NCBI GenBank assembly: GCA_963829135.1
Contig: CAWHHO010000008.1
Coordinates: 930,001-994,000, forward strand
DNA: 64,000 nucleotides
Direction: 5' to 3'
Origin: Kumtagia sp963829135
Lineage (GTDB): Bacteria > Pseudomonadota > Alphaproteobacteria > Rhizobiales > Rhizobiaceae
Shown: piece by piece, positions 8,044 through 16,864 of the stretch
How positions within the stretch are numbered: position 1 is the stretch's first letter
How the letters are laid out: every line of letters starts with the position of its first letter
Translations under genes and position numbers: made by a program
The notes under the pieces: model-generated
What the model was told of the DNA's origin: nothing
The model's database searches: none
Seen by the model: the letters and a program-made list of their open reading frames with translations, nothing else

Positions 8044-9324
8044 TCAAGCCTTGGCGGTGGTCCGGACAAGCCGCGGTTTTGCAGCAGCGCGGCTATCCCT
8101 GCCGTAGCTGGTTATGAAGTCGACGATGCGAGGGACAATCTCGGACCGGAAGCGCGATCCATTGAAGACACCATAATGACCAACGGCCGGCTGCATATAG
8201 TGCACGCGCATGTCGTCCGGAATGTTAGGACAGATGTCATGTGCGGCCTGCGTCTGGCCGAGGCCGGAAATGTCGTCGTTCTCGCCCTCTACGGTGAGCA
8301 GCGCGACATTGCGGATCGCCGCCGTGTCGACCGGCTTGCCGCGATGCGTCATCTCGCCCTTGGGCAGAGCATGGCGGATAAATACGGTCTCTACCGTCTG
8401 CAGGTAGAATTCGGCAGTGAGATCCATGACCGCCAGATACTCGTCATAGAAGTCACGGTGCTTCTCGGCGCTGTCACCGTCATGCTTGACCAGGTGCATG
8501 AAGAACTCCTTGTGCGCCGATATATGGCGGTCAAGGTTCATACTCATGAAGCCGGACAGCTGCAGGAAACCCGGGTAGACTTCCCGCATCACGCCCGGCG
8601 CCGGCCACGGCACCTGCATGATGACGTTCTCGCGGAACCAGTCGATCCCCTTTTCCTTGGCAAGCAGGTTGACCGCAGTTGGATTGCGGCGCGTATCGAT
8701 CGGGCCTCCCATCAGCGTCATTGTGGCTGGCGCGAAGCGGTCGCCGCGCGCTTCCATCAGCGCTACTGCGGCCAAAACCGGGACGGAAGGCTGGCAAACT
8801 CCGATGACATGGGTGTTCGGGCCAAGCAGATGCAGCATATCGACGACGTAGTCGATATAGTCGTCCAGGTCGAAGCGTCCCGCCGTCATCGGCACCATAC
8901 GAGCGTCGGTCCAGTCCGTGATGTACACCTCGGCATGCGGCAACATGGCCTCGACGGTGCCGCGCAATAGCGTCGCGTAGTGGCCGGACATCGGGGCTAC
9001 GATCAACAGCTTGGGCTGGTCCTTGCGAGCGGCCGGCATGTCCTTGATGAAATGAATGAGATTGCAGAACGGCCGCGACCAGACGACTTTCTCGGTTACC
9101 GGAACCGGAATCCAATTCACAACGGTTTTTTCGATGCCGAAGGCTGGCTTGCCGTAACGGCGCGTTGTGCGCTCGAACAGTTCGGCAGCGGCCGCGACAG
9201 ATCGCCCGAAAGCGGTGTGCGACAATGGGTTTATCGGGTTGGAATAGAAAAGCCGCACCGCGTCCACATAAGCCCGGTAGGGCTGCATTGCGGCGTGGTT
9301 GAATTCATACATTTGATAAAACAT
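8044..9324 (-). CDS. phaZ: Intracellular polyhydroxyalkanoate depolymerase
   Basis: 426 residues, no signal peptide, alpha/beta-hydrolase fold. It matches the intracellular PHB depolymerase family throughout ('FYQMYEFNHAAMQPYRA', 'LIVAPMSGHYATLLRGTVE', 'VYITDWTDARMVP', 'MTLMGGPIDTRRNPT'). The nucleophile elbow is 'GVCQPS' with Cys177 in place of Ser, characteristic of this family, and 'VGHYGVFNG' near the C-terminus supplies the His. It degrades stored polyhydroxybutyrate granules to 3-hydroxybutyrate oligomers or monomers in the cytoplasm. The promoter region carries a TTGC-N3-GCAA site inside a wider inverted repeat. Confidence 0.93.
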   Translation of the reverse strand: MFYQMYEFNHAAMQPYRAYVDAVRLFYSNPINPLSHTAFGRSVAAAAELFERTTRRYGKPAFGIEKTVVNWIPVPVTEKVVWSRPFCNLIHFIKDMPAARKDQPKLLIVAPMSGHYATLLRGTVEAMLPHAEVYITDWTDARMVPMTAGRFDLDDYIDYVVDMLHLLGPNTHVIGVCQPSVPVLAAVALMEARGDRFAPATMTLMGGPIDTRRNPTAVNLLAKEKGIDWFRENVIMQVPWPAPGVMREVYPGFLQLSGFMSMNLDRHISAHKEFFMHLVKHDGDSAEKHRDFYDEYLAVMDLTAEFYLQTVETVFIRHALPKGEMTHRGKPVDTAAIRNVALLTVEGENDDISGLGQTQAAHDICPNIPDDMRVHYMQPAVGHYGVFNGSRFRSEIVPRIVDFITSYGRDSRAAAKPRLVRTTAKA

Positions 9325-9370
9325 GGGTACCTTGCCGCGGTCGGGGAAACCGGCGCTTTCCGCCTATATC

Positions 9371-9450
9371 GTTAGACAACCAAGTTAACGAAGTTTTGTT
9401 GCAGCGCAATAGATCATGCCGCGTGAATAATGTTTATCAATTTGTCTAAC
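9371..9450. promoter_or_regulatory. Paired GTTAGACAA arms upstream of phaZ
   Basis: GTTAGACAA (9371-9379) is the exact inverse complement of TTGTCTAAC (9442-9450). The arms lie 47 and 118 bases upstream of the phaZ start and their centres are 71 bases apart, about seven helical turns. Two half-sites bound by one repressor, or a looping pair, would give this pattern. Confidence 0.5.
9399..9409. promoter_or_regulatory. TTGC-N3-GCAA palindrome, possible PhaR-type site
   Basis: The 11-base palindrome TTGCAGCGCAA is centred 80 bases upstream of phaZ. TGC-N3/4-GCA sites are described for PhaR, the PHB-sensing repressor of alphaproteobacterial phasin and PHB genes. No phaR gene is in the window, so the link rests on the motif and the target gene. 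Confidence 0.45.
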
Positions 9451-9522
9451 ATGGCGTAACAACCGGATTCTGGAAGTGCGCGTAGTCGCGGATTTTCACA
9501 CAATCCGACGGCGACGGTTCCT

Positions 9523-10041
9523 CTACAGCCATTTCACCATCAGCACGCGCGTCGCCGGTGATACACCTTCGGGCGTTTCCCGAAGCGCAAGATCGATCAG
9601 ATAGGTCGGCGTCCGGTCCGTAAACGGAACAAAGCCCAGTCGGGCATAAAAGGGTGCGTTGAACGGAACGTCGCGAAACGTCGTCAGACTGACGGCCCTC
9701 TTGCCGAGTTGCCGTCCACGTTCGACGACTTCGGCGACCAACGCAGTTCCGAGTCCGCGGCGGCCATGCGCCGGATCGACCGACAATTCGTACAGATGAA
9801 AATAGTCGCCGAGGTTTCCCGCGACGGCGAAGCCGACCGGCACATCGTTGGGGTCGGCGGCGACCCACGCATCGCGCCCGCCAATCAGACGGCCCAGCCA
9901 CTCGACATCGGGAATCGGGTGATCGGCCACGCTGCCATAACCGAAATCCCGAAACAGCTCGACGGCCCGGTTCTCGACCCGGACGAGATCGGCGTCATCC
10001 GACTGACGCTGGCGGCGTAGTGAATAGCCGGCCGGCATCAA
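9523..10041 (-). CDS. GNAT-family N-acetyltransferase
   Basis: 172 residues with the GNAT core: beta-strand 'HLYELSVDPAHGRRGLGTAL' containing the acetyl-CoA pyrophosphate loop (R/Q-x-x-G-x-G/A as RRGLGT), then 'FYARLGFVPFTDRTPTY' near the C-terminus. It transfers an acetyl group from acetyl-CoA to an unknown amine. It begins one base before the DUF1330 stop, the last gene of the leftward run dnaJ-pmtA-FMN reductase-pyrF-DUF1330-GNAT, so it is probably cotranscribed. The acceptor cannot be inferred. Confidence 0.85.
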   Translation of the reverse strand: MMPAGYSLRRQRQSDDADLVRVENRAVELFRDFGYGSVADHPIPDVEWLGRLIGGRDAWVAADPNDVPVGFAVAGNLGDYFHLYELSVDPAHGRRGLGTALVAEVVERGRQLGKRAVSLTTFRDVPFNAPFYARLGFVPFTDRTPTYLIDLALRETPEGVSPATRVLMVKWL

Positions 10042-10332
10042 CTACGCGGCGCCCTCGACCAGCACGATCTCGCCCTCCGCATATTTCTGGCGGATCGCCT
10101 TGGCAGCCTGGTATTCAGGCGAGTGGTAACAGTCCTGCGCATCTTTCAGCGAGGCGAACTCGATCACCACATTGCGCGTCCGGCCTTGGCCCTCGGCAAA
10201 CTCATATGCACCGCCGCGCGCCAGGAACTTCAGGTCGAACTTGTCGAAAGCGAGCCTCGCGGCCGCGACATAGTCCTGGTATCCTGCGGGGTCCCGCACA
10301 TCGACCCGGGCAATCCAGTATCCTTTTGGCAT
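10042..10332 (-). CDS. DUF1330 domain protein
   Basis: 96 residues. 'MPKGYWIARVDVRDPAGYQ', 'FLARGGAYEFAEG', 'RNVVIEFASLKDAQDCYHSP' and 'EYQAAKAIRQKYAEGEIVLV' are diagnostic of DUF1330, a dimeric alpha/beta ferredoxin-like (dabb-type) fold. Function is unknown; homologues are common next to pyrF in Rhizobiales. It lies 30 bases downstream of pyrF and abuts the GNAT gene. Confidence 0.9.
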   Translation of the reverse strand: MPKGYWIARVDVRDPAGYQDYVAAARLAFDKFDLKFLARGGAYEFAEGQGRTRNVVIEFASLKDAQDCYHSPEYQAAKAIRQKYAEGEIVLVEGAA

Positions 10333-10362
10333 AGTATCCTCCCTGCCATGACCGCCTGATCT

Positions 10363-11061
10363 TTACGCGTCAGCCATTTCCGCGAGGATGGCGCTCGCCG
10401 CCGCTCGCCGGTCCGGCGCGGCGATGATCGGCCGCGCGACGACGAGATGACTGGAGCCGGCGCGGATGGCATCGGCCGGCGTCACCACACGCTTCTGATC
10501 GCCATGGTCTGCGCCAGCCGGGCGAATGCCTGGGGTAACCACCGCCAGTTTCGGTCCGACGATCTTGCGGACGGCCGCCGCCTCGCCGGCCGAACAGACG
10601 ATGCCGCCCATGCCGGCCTGCAACGCCTGTTCGGCGCGGCGGAGCACAAGCGTGTGCGGATCGTATTCATAACCGGCGTTCAGCAGGTCATGCTCGTCCA
10701 TCGACGTCAGCACCGTGACTGCCAGCAGGCATAGCGGCGTGCCGGCCGCCGCCTTGACACCCGCCTTCATCGTCTTGGGGTAGGCGTGCAGCGTCAGCAT
10801 GGTCACGCCCATCCTGCAGATATTCTCGACGCCCCTGGCGACGGTATTGTCGATGTCGAGCAGCTTCATGTCGAGAAAGATTTTTGTGCCGCCGGACGCC
10901 AGTTCCCGGGCGAAGTCCAGGCCCCCCGCAAACGCCAGCTGGTAGCCGATCTTGTAGAAAGAAACGATGCCATCCAGATCGCGGACAACCGCCTGTGCTT
11001 CCCTGACGCTCGGCACGTCGAGCCCGACAATCAACCGCTCAGCGGAGTTTTCATGCGACAT
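10363..11061 (-). CDS. pyrF: Orotidine-5'-phosphate decarboxylase
   Basis: 232 residues, normal length. It catalyses the last step of UMP synthesis, OMP to UMP plus CO2. The active-site pattern D-x-K-x-x-D-I is seen as 'FLDMKLLDIDNT' (Asp64, Lys66, Asp69), with the phosphate-binding 'VVTPGIRPAG' and 'HLVVARPI'. The start ATG at 11061 is 15 bases after the repaired end of the FMN reductase gene, so the two are in one operon. Confidence 0.95.
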   Translation of the reverse strand: MSHENSAERLIVGLDVPSVREAQAVVRDLDGIVSFYKIGYQLAFAGGLDFARELASGGTKIFLDMKLLDIDNTVARGVENICRMGVTMLTLHAYPKTMKAGVKAAAGTPLCLLAVTVLTSMDEHDLLNAGYEYDPHTLVLRRAEQALQAGMGGIVCSAGEAAAVRKIVGPKLAVVTPGIRPAGADHGDQKRVVTPADAIRAGSSHLVVARPIIAAPDRRAAASAILAEMADA

Positions 11062-11075
11062 CCAAAGCTCCGCCT

Positions 11076-11676
11076 TTATGGCTCGTTGCGTTTCGACAGC
11101 ATCGAGGCGCGCTCGATCAGCGTTCGGCAGAGGCGCTGCATGCCCTTGCGAAGCCGCTCATCTTTGTAATTGCCGTCCTCCTGGAAGGCCTCGTCCGCCG
11201 TTCGGCACCGAAACCTGCGGGGAGATCACCTCCATCTGGATGTGCGAAAGCACCGCGCGCAGGTGATTGGCGCTGCGGATGCCGGCGAAATGGCCGTCCG
11301 ACGACGAACAGACCGCAACGACCTTGCCCGTAAACGGTTTCAGCGGCTCGCGCCTGTCTCCCTTGACCCGGCTTATCCAATCGATCGTGTTTTTTAGAAG
11401 CGGCGGAATCGATCCATTATATTCAGGCGTGGCAATCAAAACGCCGTCATGCTCGACGAACAACCTCGCCAGCTTGAGGGCGTTGTCCGGAACGCCTTTT
11501 TCCGCCTCCAGATCCTGGTCCATGATCGGCAGCGGATAGTCGGCGAGCGATATGCGGGTAACCTCCGCGCCTTGCAAGGCAAGCTCCTTCATGGCGGCGT
11601 CGGCATTCTTGCCGCTAAAGGCGCCGCTGCGGATCGAGCCCGCGAAGACCAGGATTTTAGGCGTTGCTATGCTCAT
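11076..11676 (-). pseudogene. NADPH-dependent FMN reductase, one frameshift
   Basis: The frame from ATG 11676 encodes a flavodoxin-like reductase ('KILVFAGSIRSGAFSGKNAD', 'DGVLIATPEYNGSIPPLLKN', 'SSSDGHFAGIRSANHLR'). After 'VSVPN' (about 11199) one extra base throws it out of frame. Removing that base restores the usual C-terminus, 'ADEAFQEDGNYKDERLRKG' through 'ASMLSKRNEP', ending at TAA 11076. The full product is about 199 residues, normal for the family, which reduces FMN, quinones or chromate with NADPH. The start overlaps the pmtA stop as ATGA. A one-base lesion in an otherwise perfect gene is probably a sequence error. Confidence 0.8.
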
Positions 11677-12302
11677 CTTGGGAGCAATGTCCCATCAAAG
11701 TGCTCGCTACGGCGGTAGACCCATAGCAGCGTCGGTGGAATGTTGCGGATGACGAAGTCGTATCGCTCGACCGTGTAGTTGCCGAGGCCTGGCGGCACGG
11801 GCGACTTCGGACCATAGGTGAGTTGCATGATCGGTCGTCCGGCCGGGATGCGGTCGAGCAGGCTTTCAACAAAGGCGATGCGCTGCGGCACCGGAAAGTT
11901 CAGCAGCGGCACACCGGAGATAACGCTGTCGAACAATTTCGGCGCGTTGGGGCCGAGCGCGTGGCGAATGTTGAAAGCGTCACCCTCGATGACATTCACG
12001 CGTGGAAAATTGCGGCGCAAATGGCGAACGAAAGACCCGGAATATTCAACCAGGTAGAGCATTTCGGCGGGAACACCGAGTGCGAGAATCTGGCGGGTAA
12101 TAACGCCCGTGCCGGGTCCGACTTCAAGCACCGGCAAACCTGAGTTCGGGTTTACCACGGAAGCCATTCGCCGCGCAGCGATTGTGCTGGTCGGAATGAT
12201 CGAGCCGACCGCTTTGGGCTTGTCGATCCACCCTTTGAAGAACTTCAACTCGTCGTCGAATTTTTCGGCCAGCGCCTTGCGCAGTTGTGATCCGCGTCGC
12301 AT
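11673..12302 (-). CDS. pmtA: Phosphatidylethanolamine N-methyltransferase, rhizobial type
   Basis: 209 residues from ATG 12302 ('MRRGSQLRKALAEKF'). The SAM-binding motif I is 'PVLEVGPGTGVITR' (about residues 57-70), followed by 'VIEGDAFNIRH' and 'FDSVISGVPLLNFP'. This is the soluble Sinorhizobium-type PmtA fold, which resembles KsgA and methylates phosphatidylethanolamine three times to phosphatidylcholine. The start is set by similarity; the open frame continues to 12419 but that part is unlike the family. It sits 117 bases after dnaJ, an arrangement common in rhizobia, and overlaps the FMN reductase start by four bases. Confidence 0.88.
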   Translation of the reverse strand: MRRGSQLRKALAEKFDDELKFFKGWIDKPKAVGSIIPTSTIAARRMASVVNPNSGLPVLEVGPGTGVITRQILALGVPAEMLYLVEYSGSFVRHLRRNFPRVNVIEGDAFNIRHALGPNAPKLFDSVISGVPLLNFPVPQRIAFVESLLDRIPAGRPIMQLTYGPKSPVPPGLGNYTVERYDFVIRNIPPTLLWVYRRSEHFDGTLLPR

Positions 12303-12418
12303 CGGCCGTTCTCCTGCTGCTTGATCGGACCGATCAATACCAGCCTCGGCCATCAAAGCAAGGCTGGAAGTAAGCCTCGGGTAAACTTGGCCCCAGCACT
12401 TCAGGGTCAGAAGAGACA

Positions 12419-13549
12419 TCAGTTCTCGCCGAACAACTCAAAGAAATCCTTCATCCGTGAGAAGAAGCCGCTAGACTGCGGCGAGTTCTCCTGGGACGAA
12501 AGCTTCTCGAATTCCTCAAGCAACTCTCGCTGCCGCTTGGTGAGGTTTTGCGGCGTTTCCACTGTTGTCTGGATATAGAGGTCACCGATGGTCGGCTGCC
12601 GCAGGATCGGCATCCCCTTGCCCTTGAGGCGGAACTGCCGACCGTTCTGCGTTCCTTCCGGAACCTTGACGCGGGTCTGCGAGCCGTCAAGCGTCGTGAC
12701 CTCGAATTGGCCGCCGAGAGCCGCCGTCGTCATCGAGATCGGCACCTTACAATAAAGGTCGGCTCCGTCGCGCTGGAAGAATTCGTGGGGCTTCACAGAC
12801 AGGAAGATGTAGAGATCACCCGCCGGACCTCCGCGAAGGCCGGCTTCCCCCTCATTGGCGAGGCGAATGCGTGTGCCGTCCTCGATCCCCGACGGGATGT
12901 TCACCGACAGCGCGCGTTCTTCTGTAATGCGACCCTGCCCGGCGCACTTGCCGCACGGATCCTTGATCGTCTGGCCCCGTCCCTGGCATTGCGGGCAGGT
13001 GCGTTCGATCGAGAAGAAACCCTGCGCGGCGCGTACCCGGCCCGAGCCGGAACAGAGCGTGCAGGTGACGGGCTGCGTCCCCGGCTTGGCGCCGGTGCCT
13101 GAGCAATCGGTACAGGAAATCGAGGTCGGTACTCGGATTTGCGCCGTCTTGCCGTTGAAGGCCTCCTCCAGCAGTATTTCCATATTGTAGCGCAAATCGG
13201 CGCCGCGCTCGCGTCCGCTGGAAGACCGGCGGCGTCCGCCACCCATCATCTCACCGAAAATATCGTCGAAAATGTCGGAGAAACCTCCGCCGCTGAAGCC
13301 ATTGGCGAAACCGCCGCCGCCGCTGTGCTCGAAGGCGGCATGCCCGAACCGGTCATAGGCTGCGCGCTTTTGCGGATCCTTGAGCGTCTCGTAGGCTTCG
13401 TTGATTTCCTTGAACTTCTGTTCGCAGGCCGCATCGCCAGGATTGCGATCCGGGTGGAACTGCATGGCGAGCTTGCGGAAAGCGCCCTTCAATTCCTTGT
13501 CGTCCGCCGATTTGCCGACGCCGAGCGTTTCGTAGAAATCAGCTTTCAT
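12419..13549 (-). CDS. dnaJ: Chaperone protein DnaJ
   Basis: 376 residues. The J domain carries the HPD motif in 'MQFHPDRNPGD' (residues 32-34). A Gly/Phe-rich linker rich in GGG follows, then four zinc-binding CxxCxGxG repeats (CTDCSGTG, CTLCSGSG, CPQCQGRG, CGKCAGQG), then the C-terminal substrate-binding domain. It delivers unfolded clients to DnaK and stimulates its ATPase. A strong terminator separates it from dnaK, so readthrough or its own promoter is needed. Confidence 0.97.
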   Translation of the reverse strand: MKADFYETLGVGKSADDKELKGAFRKLAMQFHPDRNPGDAACEQKFKEINEAYETLKDPQKRAAYDRFGHAAFEHSGGGGFANGFSGGGFSDIFDDIFGEMMGGGRRRSSSGRERGADLRYNMEILLEEAFNGKTAQIRVPTSISCTDCSGTGAKPGTQPVTCTLCSGSGRVRAAQGFFSIERTCPQCQGRGQTIKDPCGKCAGQGRITEERALSVNIPSGIEDGTRIRLANEGEAGLRGGPAGDLYIFLSVKPHEFFQRDGADLYCKVPISMTTAALGGQFEVTTLDGSQTRVKVPEGTQNGRQFRLKGKGMPILRQPTIGDLYIQTTVETPQNLTKRQRELLEEFEKLSSQENSPQSSGFFSRMKDFFELFGEN

Positions 13550-13680
13550 CTTGCCCCGCGGTTGGAATGTCGATGTCTGAGCATCGTCGTCCTGCCTGCT
13601 GCAGCGCTACTTTTCAGCAGGTGCCAGTCCGGCACCGTTCGCGCCGATTGATCCATCGTCCGGCCATATCGCCGTTTGCG

Positions 13681-13710
13681 AAAAGGCCCGACGCATCCGC
13701 CGGGCCTTTT
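13681..13710. terminator. Intrinsic terminator between dnaK and dnaJ
   Basis: AAAAGGCCCG (13681-13690) and CGGGCCTTTT (13701-13710) form a perfect 10-bp stem with a 10-base loop, flanked by A and T runs, so it can act in both directions. It lies 20 bases past the dnaK stop and should end most dnaK transcripts. Confidence 0.85.
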
Positions 13711-13729
13711 TGACGTCCTAATTTCAAAT

Positions 13730-15646
13730 CTACGCAGACTTCTTCTTGTCGTCCTCGTCGTTGAGTTCCTCGAAATCGGCATCGACCACGTCGGACTCCT
13801 TGGCCATGTCGGCTTTGGCGTCGGCTTCCGCCGCATCCTTCTGGTTGGCCTCATACATCGCCTGACCGAGCTTCATGGAGACTTCCATCAGCGTTTGCGT
13901 CTTCGCGGATATGTCGTCGGCATCGTCGCCTTCGGCAGCGGTCTTGAGCGCTGCGATCGCGTCGGCAATTGCCGTGCGGTCAGCCTCGGAGACCTTCTCG
14001 CCATATTCCTTCAGCGACTTCTCGGACGAATGCACGAGGGCCTCGGCCTGGTTCTTCGCCTCGACCACAGCGCGCCGCTTCTTGTCGGAATCGGCATTCG
14101 CCTCGGCGTCCTTCACCATCTTCTCGATGTCGGCATCGGAAAGACCACCGGAAGCCTGGATGCGGATCTGATGCTCCTTGCCCGTGCCCTTATCTTTCGC
14201 CGTCACATTGACGATGCCGTTGGCGTCGATATCGAACGACACTTCGATCTGAGGCACACCGCGCGGTGCGGGCGGAATGCCGACAAGGTCGAACTGGCCG
14301 AGCGCCTTGTTGTCGGCCGCCATTTCACGCTCGCCCTGGAAAACGCGGATCGTCACGGCGCCTTGATTGTCCTCGGCGGTCGAGAAGGTCTGGCTCTTCT
14401 TGGTCGGGATCGTGGTGTTGCGCTCGATCAGCCGTGTGAACACGCCGCCCAGCGTCTCGATGCCCAGAGACAGCGGGGTGACATCCAGCAGCAGCACATC
14501 CTTGACGTCCCCCTGCAGAACGCCGGCCTGGATCGCGGCGCCCAGCGCAACGACTTCATCCGGATTGACGCCCTTGTGCGGCTCCTTGCCAAAGAACTGC
14601 TTTACGATTTCCTGCACCTTCGGCATGCGTGTCATGCCGCCGACCAGAACAACCTCATCGATCTCGCCCGCCTTTAGGCCGGCATCCTTGAGCGCTGCCT
14701 TGCACGGCTCGACGGTGCGCTGCACGAGGTCGTCCACGAGGCTCTCGAACTTGGCTCGGGTCAGCTTGAGTGTCAGGTGCTTGGGACCCGTCTGGTCCGC
14801 TGTGATGAATGGCAGGTTGATCTCGGTCTGCGCCGAAGACGAAAGCTCGATCTTGGCTTTCTCGGCAGCTTCCTTCAGGCGCTGGAGAGCGAGCTTGTCG
14901 TTCTTCAGGTCGATGCCCTGTTCCTTCTTGAACTCAGCCGCCAGATACTCGACCAGACGCATGTCGAAGTCTTCGCCACCAAGGAAGGTATCGCCATTGG
15001 TCGACTTCACCTCGAATACGCCGTCGCCGATCTCTAGAACGGAAATATCGAACGTGCCACCGCCAAGGTCATATACGGCGATGGTCTTGCCATCCTTCTT
15101 GTCGAGGCCGTAGGCAAGCGCGGCGGCTGTCGGCTCGTTGATGATGCGCAGGACTTCAAGGCCAGCGATCTTGCCGGCATCCTTGGTGGCCTGGCGCTGT
15201 GCGTCGTTGAAATACGCCGGAACAGTGATGACCGCCTGCGTGACGGTTTCGCCGAGATAGCTTTCGGCGGTTTCCTTCATCTTCTGCAGGATCATCGCCG
15301 AAACCTGGCTGGGCGACTGCTTCTTGCCGCTGGCCTCGACCCAGGCGTCGCCATTGTCGCCCTTGACGATCTTGTAGGGGACGAGCTTCTTGTCCTTCTC
15401 CGTAACCGGATCGTCGTAGCGGCGACCGATAAGGCGCTTCACTGCGAAGATGGTGTTCTCAGGATTGGTGACGGCCTGACGCTTCGCCGGCTGTCCAACC
15501 AGGCGCTCGCCGTCGCTGGTGAAGGCTACGATCGACGGGGTCGTGCGCGCACCTTCAGCATTTTCGATGACCTTAGCGTCCTTGCCGTCCATAACGGCGA
15601 CGCAGGAATTGGTTGTTCCGAGGTCGATACCAATGACTTTTGCCAT
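13730..15646 (-). CDS. dnaK: Chaperone protein DnaK (Hsp70)
   Basis: 638 residues, full length. Family signatures are 'IGIDLGTTNSCVAVMDG' at the N-terminus, 'VYDLGGGTFDISVL' and 'VVLVGGMTRMPKVQ'. The substrate-binding domain follows and the C-terminus is acidic ('DADFEELNDEDDKKKSA'). It is the ATP-dependent cytoplasmic chaperone that works with DnaJ and GrpE. A heat-shock sigma factor (RpoH) type promoter lies about 120 bases upstream. Confidence 0.98.
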   Translation of the reverse strand: MAKVIGIDLGTTNSCVAVMDGKDAKVIENAEGARTTPSIVAFTSDGERLVGQPAKRQAVTNPENTIFAVKRLIGRRYDDPVTEKDKKLVPYKIVKGDNGDAWVEASGKKQSPSQVSAMILQKMKETAESYLGETVTQAVITVPAYFNDAQRQATKDAGKIAGLEVLRIINEPTAAALAYGLDKKDGKTIAVYDLGGGTFDISVLEIGDGVFEVKSTNGDTFLGGEDFDMRLVEYLAAEFKKEQGIDLKNDKLALQRLKEAAEKAKIELSSSAQTEINLPFITADQTGPKHLTLKLTRAKFESLVDDLVQRTVEPCKAALKDAGLKAGEIDEVVLVGGMTRMPKVQEIVKQFFGKEPHKGVNPDEVVALGAAIQAGVLQGDVKDVLLLDVTPLSLGIETLGGVFTRLIERNTTIPTKKSQTFSTAEDNQGAVTIRVFQGEREMAADNKALGQFDLVGIPPAPRGVPQIEVSFDIDANGIVNVTAKDKGTGKEHQIRIQASGGLSDADIEKMVKDAEANADSDKKRRAVVEAKNQAEALVHSSEKSLKEYGEKVSEADRTAIADAIAALKTAAEGDDADDISAKTQTLMEVSMKLGQAMYEANQKDAAEADAKADMAKESDVVDADFEELNDEDDKKKSA

Positions 15647-15766
15647 TCTATTTTTCTCCGTTTAGCAGGTTTTCAGGACCCAATCAGGCGTTCCAACGAA
15701 AACCCCCGTTCTTTGGAAATTCGCTATGTTGGTCGGATCTTCCGGCCCCCATGGCGGGCTGCGGCG

Positions 15767-15796
15767 TATATAAGAAACGCGTTTTCGGGGTGCAAG
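15767..15796 (-). promoter_or_regulatory. RpoH (sigma-32) type promoter of dnaK
   Basis: Read leftward: CTTGCA (-35), 16 bases, then CTTATATA (-10). This fits the alphaproteobacterial RpoH pattern CTTG-N16/17-CYTATNT. It ends about 120 bases before the dnaK ATG, leaving a 5' leader. Confidence 0.65.
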
Positions 15797-15859
15797 CGCT
15801 CTTAGCGCCGCAAAACACGGGAATCTGGGGATTTGTCAGTCGCAAGTCGGGGTTCTGCG

Positions 15860-15917
15860 GTCGTTAGTCGAAAATTTGGCTCGATTCGACCGACGACCAA
15901 CGAACTACGACCGACTC
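15860..15917. repeat. GTCG-rich palindromic repeat, copy 2
   Basis: Just past the stop of the aldo/keto reductase gene. TCGATTCGACCGACGACC (15881-15898) matches 4150-4168 except for one base, and other GTCG/CGAC units flank it on both sides. No coding sense. Confidence 0.5.
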
Positions 15918-16760
15918 TCAAATCATCTCCAGCCTTTGCTTGCCGCGCGGTGGCGGAAAGGCAGCATCGATGTCCGCGAGGTCGGCATGCGTCAATTCAA
16001 TACGCAGCGCGGCGCGATTTTCGCTCACGTGCTCGATCCGAGTTGCCTTCGGAATCGCGATTACGCCGGGCTGGCGCATTACCCATGCAAGTGCGACCTG
16101 CGCAGCCGTCGCATCGTGCCTGCGGCCGATCTCGGCAAGTCGGCGGTCAGCGGCAAGGTCGCCCTGTCCGATCGGTGAATACGCCATGACCGGCAGGCCA
16201 CGTTGCTGGGCTTGCGGGAGAAGATCGAACTCGATGCCCCGGCTCGACAGATTGTAGAGCACCTGATTGGTTTGTACCGCGCCACCACCGGCGCGATCAA
16301 GCTCGGCCATGTCGGCAACGTCGAAGTTGCTGACACCCCAATGCAGGATTTTGCCGACTTCCATCAGCCCTTCCAGCGCCTGCACCGTCTCCGCCAGCGG
16401 CACACCGCCGCGCCAGTGCAGCAGGTAAAGGTCGAGGCGGTCGGTACCAAGCCGCTTCAGGGTGGCCTCGCAGGCACGCACGACGCCGCTGCGCGACGCA
16501 TTGGACGGCAGCACCTTGCTGACCAGGAACACCTCGTCGCGGCGGCCGTCGATCGCGTCGCGCACGACCTCCTCGGCGCCGCCGGAGCCATACATTTCCG
16601 CCGTGTCGATCAGCGTCATGCCGAGATCGAGACCATGCTTGAGCGCTGCAACCTCATCCACATGCTTGCGCCGGTCCTCGCCCATGTTCCAGGTTCCGAG
16701 GCCCAGCACGGGGACCTCGGTGCCGGCGGGCAAGCGGGTGGTCTTCACGGATGAGGACAT
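15918..16760 (-). CDS. Aldo/keto reductase
   Basis: 280 residues from ATG 16760 ('MSSSVKTTRLPAGTEVPV'). The active-site tetrad is visible: Asp and Tyr in 'LIDTAEMYGSGGAEE', Lys in 'VFLVSKVLP' and His in 'LYLLHWRGG'. The cofactor end shows 'GVIAIPKATRIEHVSEN', typical of NADPH-dependent enzymes that reduce aldehydes or 2-ketoacids. The open frame extends upstream to 16838 without similarity. It is the last gene in the leftward pheT group, about 100 bases beyond the nucleotidyltransferase. Substrate unknown. Confidence 0.92.
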   Translation of the reverse strand: MSSSVKTTRLPAGTEVPVLGLGTWNMGEDRRKHVDEVAALKHGLDLGMTLIDTAEMYGSGGAEEVVRDAIDGRRDEVFLVSKVLPSNASRSGVVRACEATLKRLGTDRLDLYLLHWRGGVPLAETVQALEGLMEVGKILHWGVSNFDVADMAELDRAGGGAVQTNQVLYNLSSRGIEFDLLPQAQQRGLPVMAYSPIGQGDLAADRRLAEIGRRHDATAAQVALAWVMRQPGVIAIPKATRIEHVSENRAALRIELTHADLADIDAAFPPPRGKQRLEMI

Positions 16761-16864
16761 GAGAAGCTCCTTGATCAACAGGGGCCTATTTAGGTCAACT
16801 GGATTTGCGCGGAAAGCGTCACCACGGAACGACGACAAGCTCTAGCCAGTTCGTCCGCGCCCGC

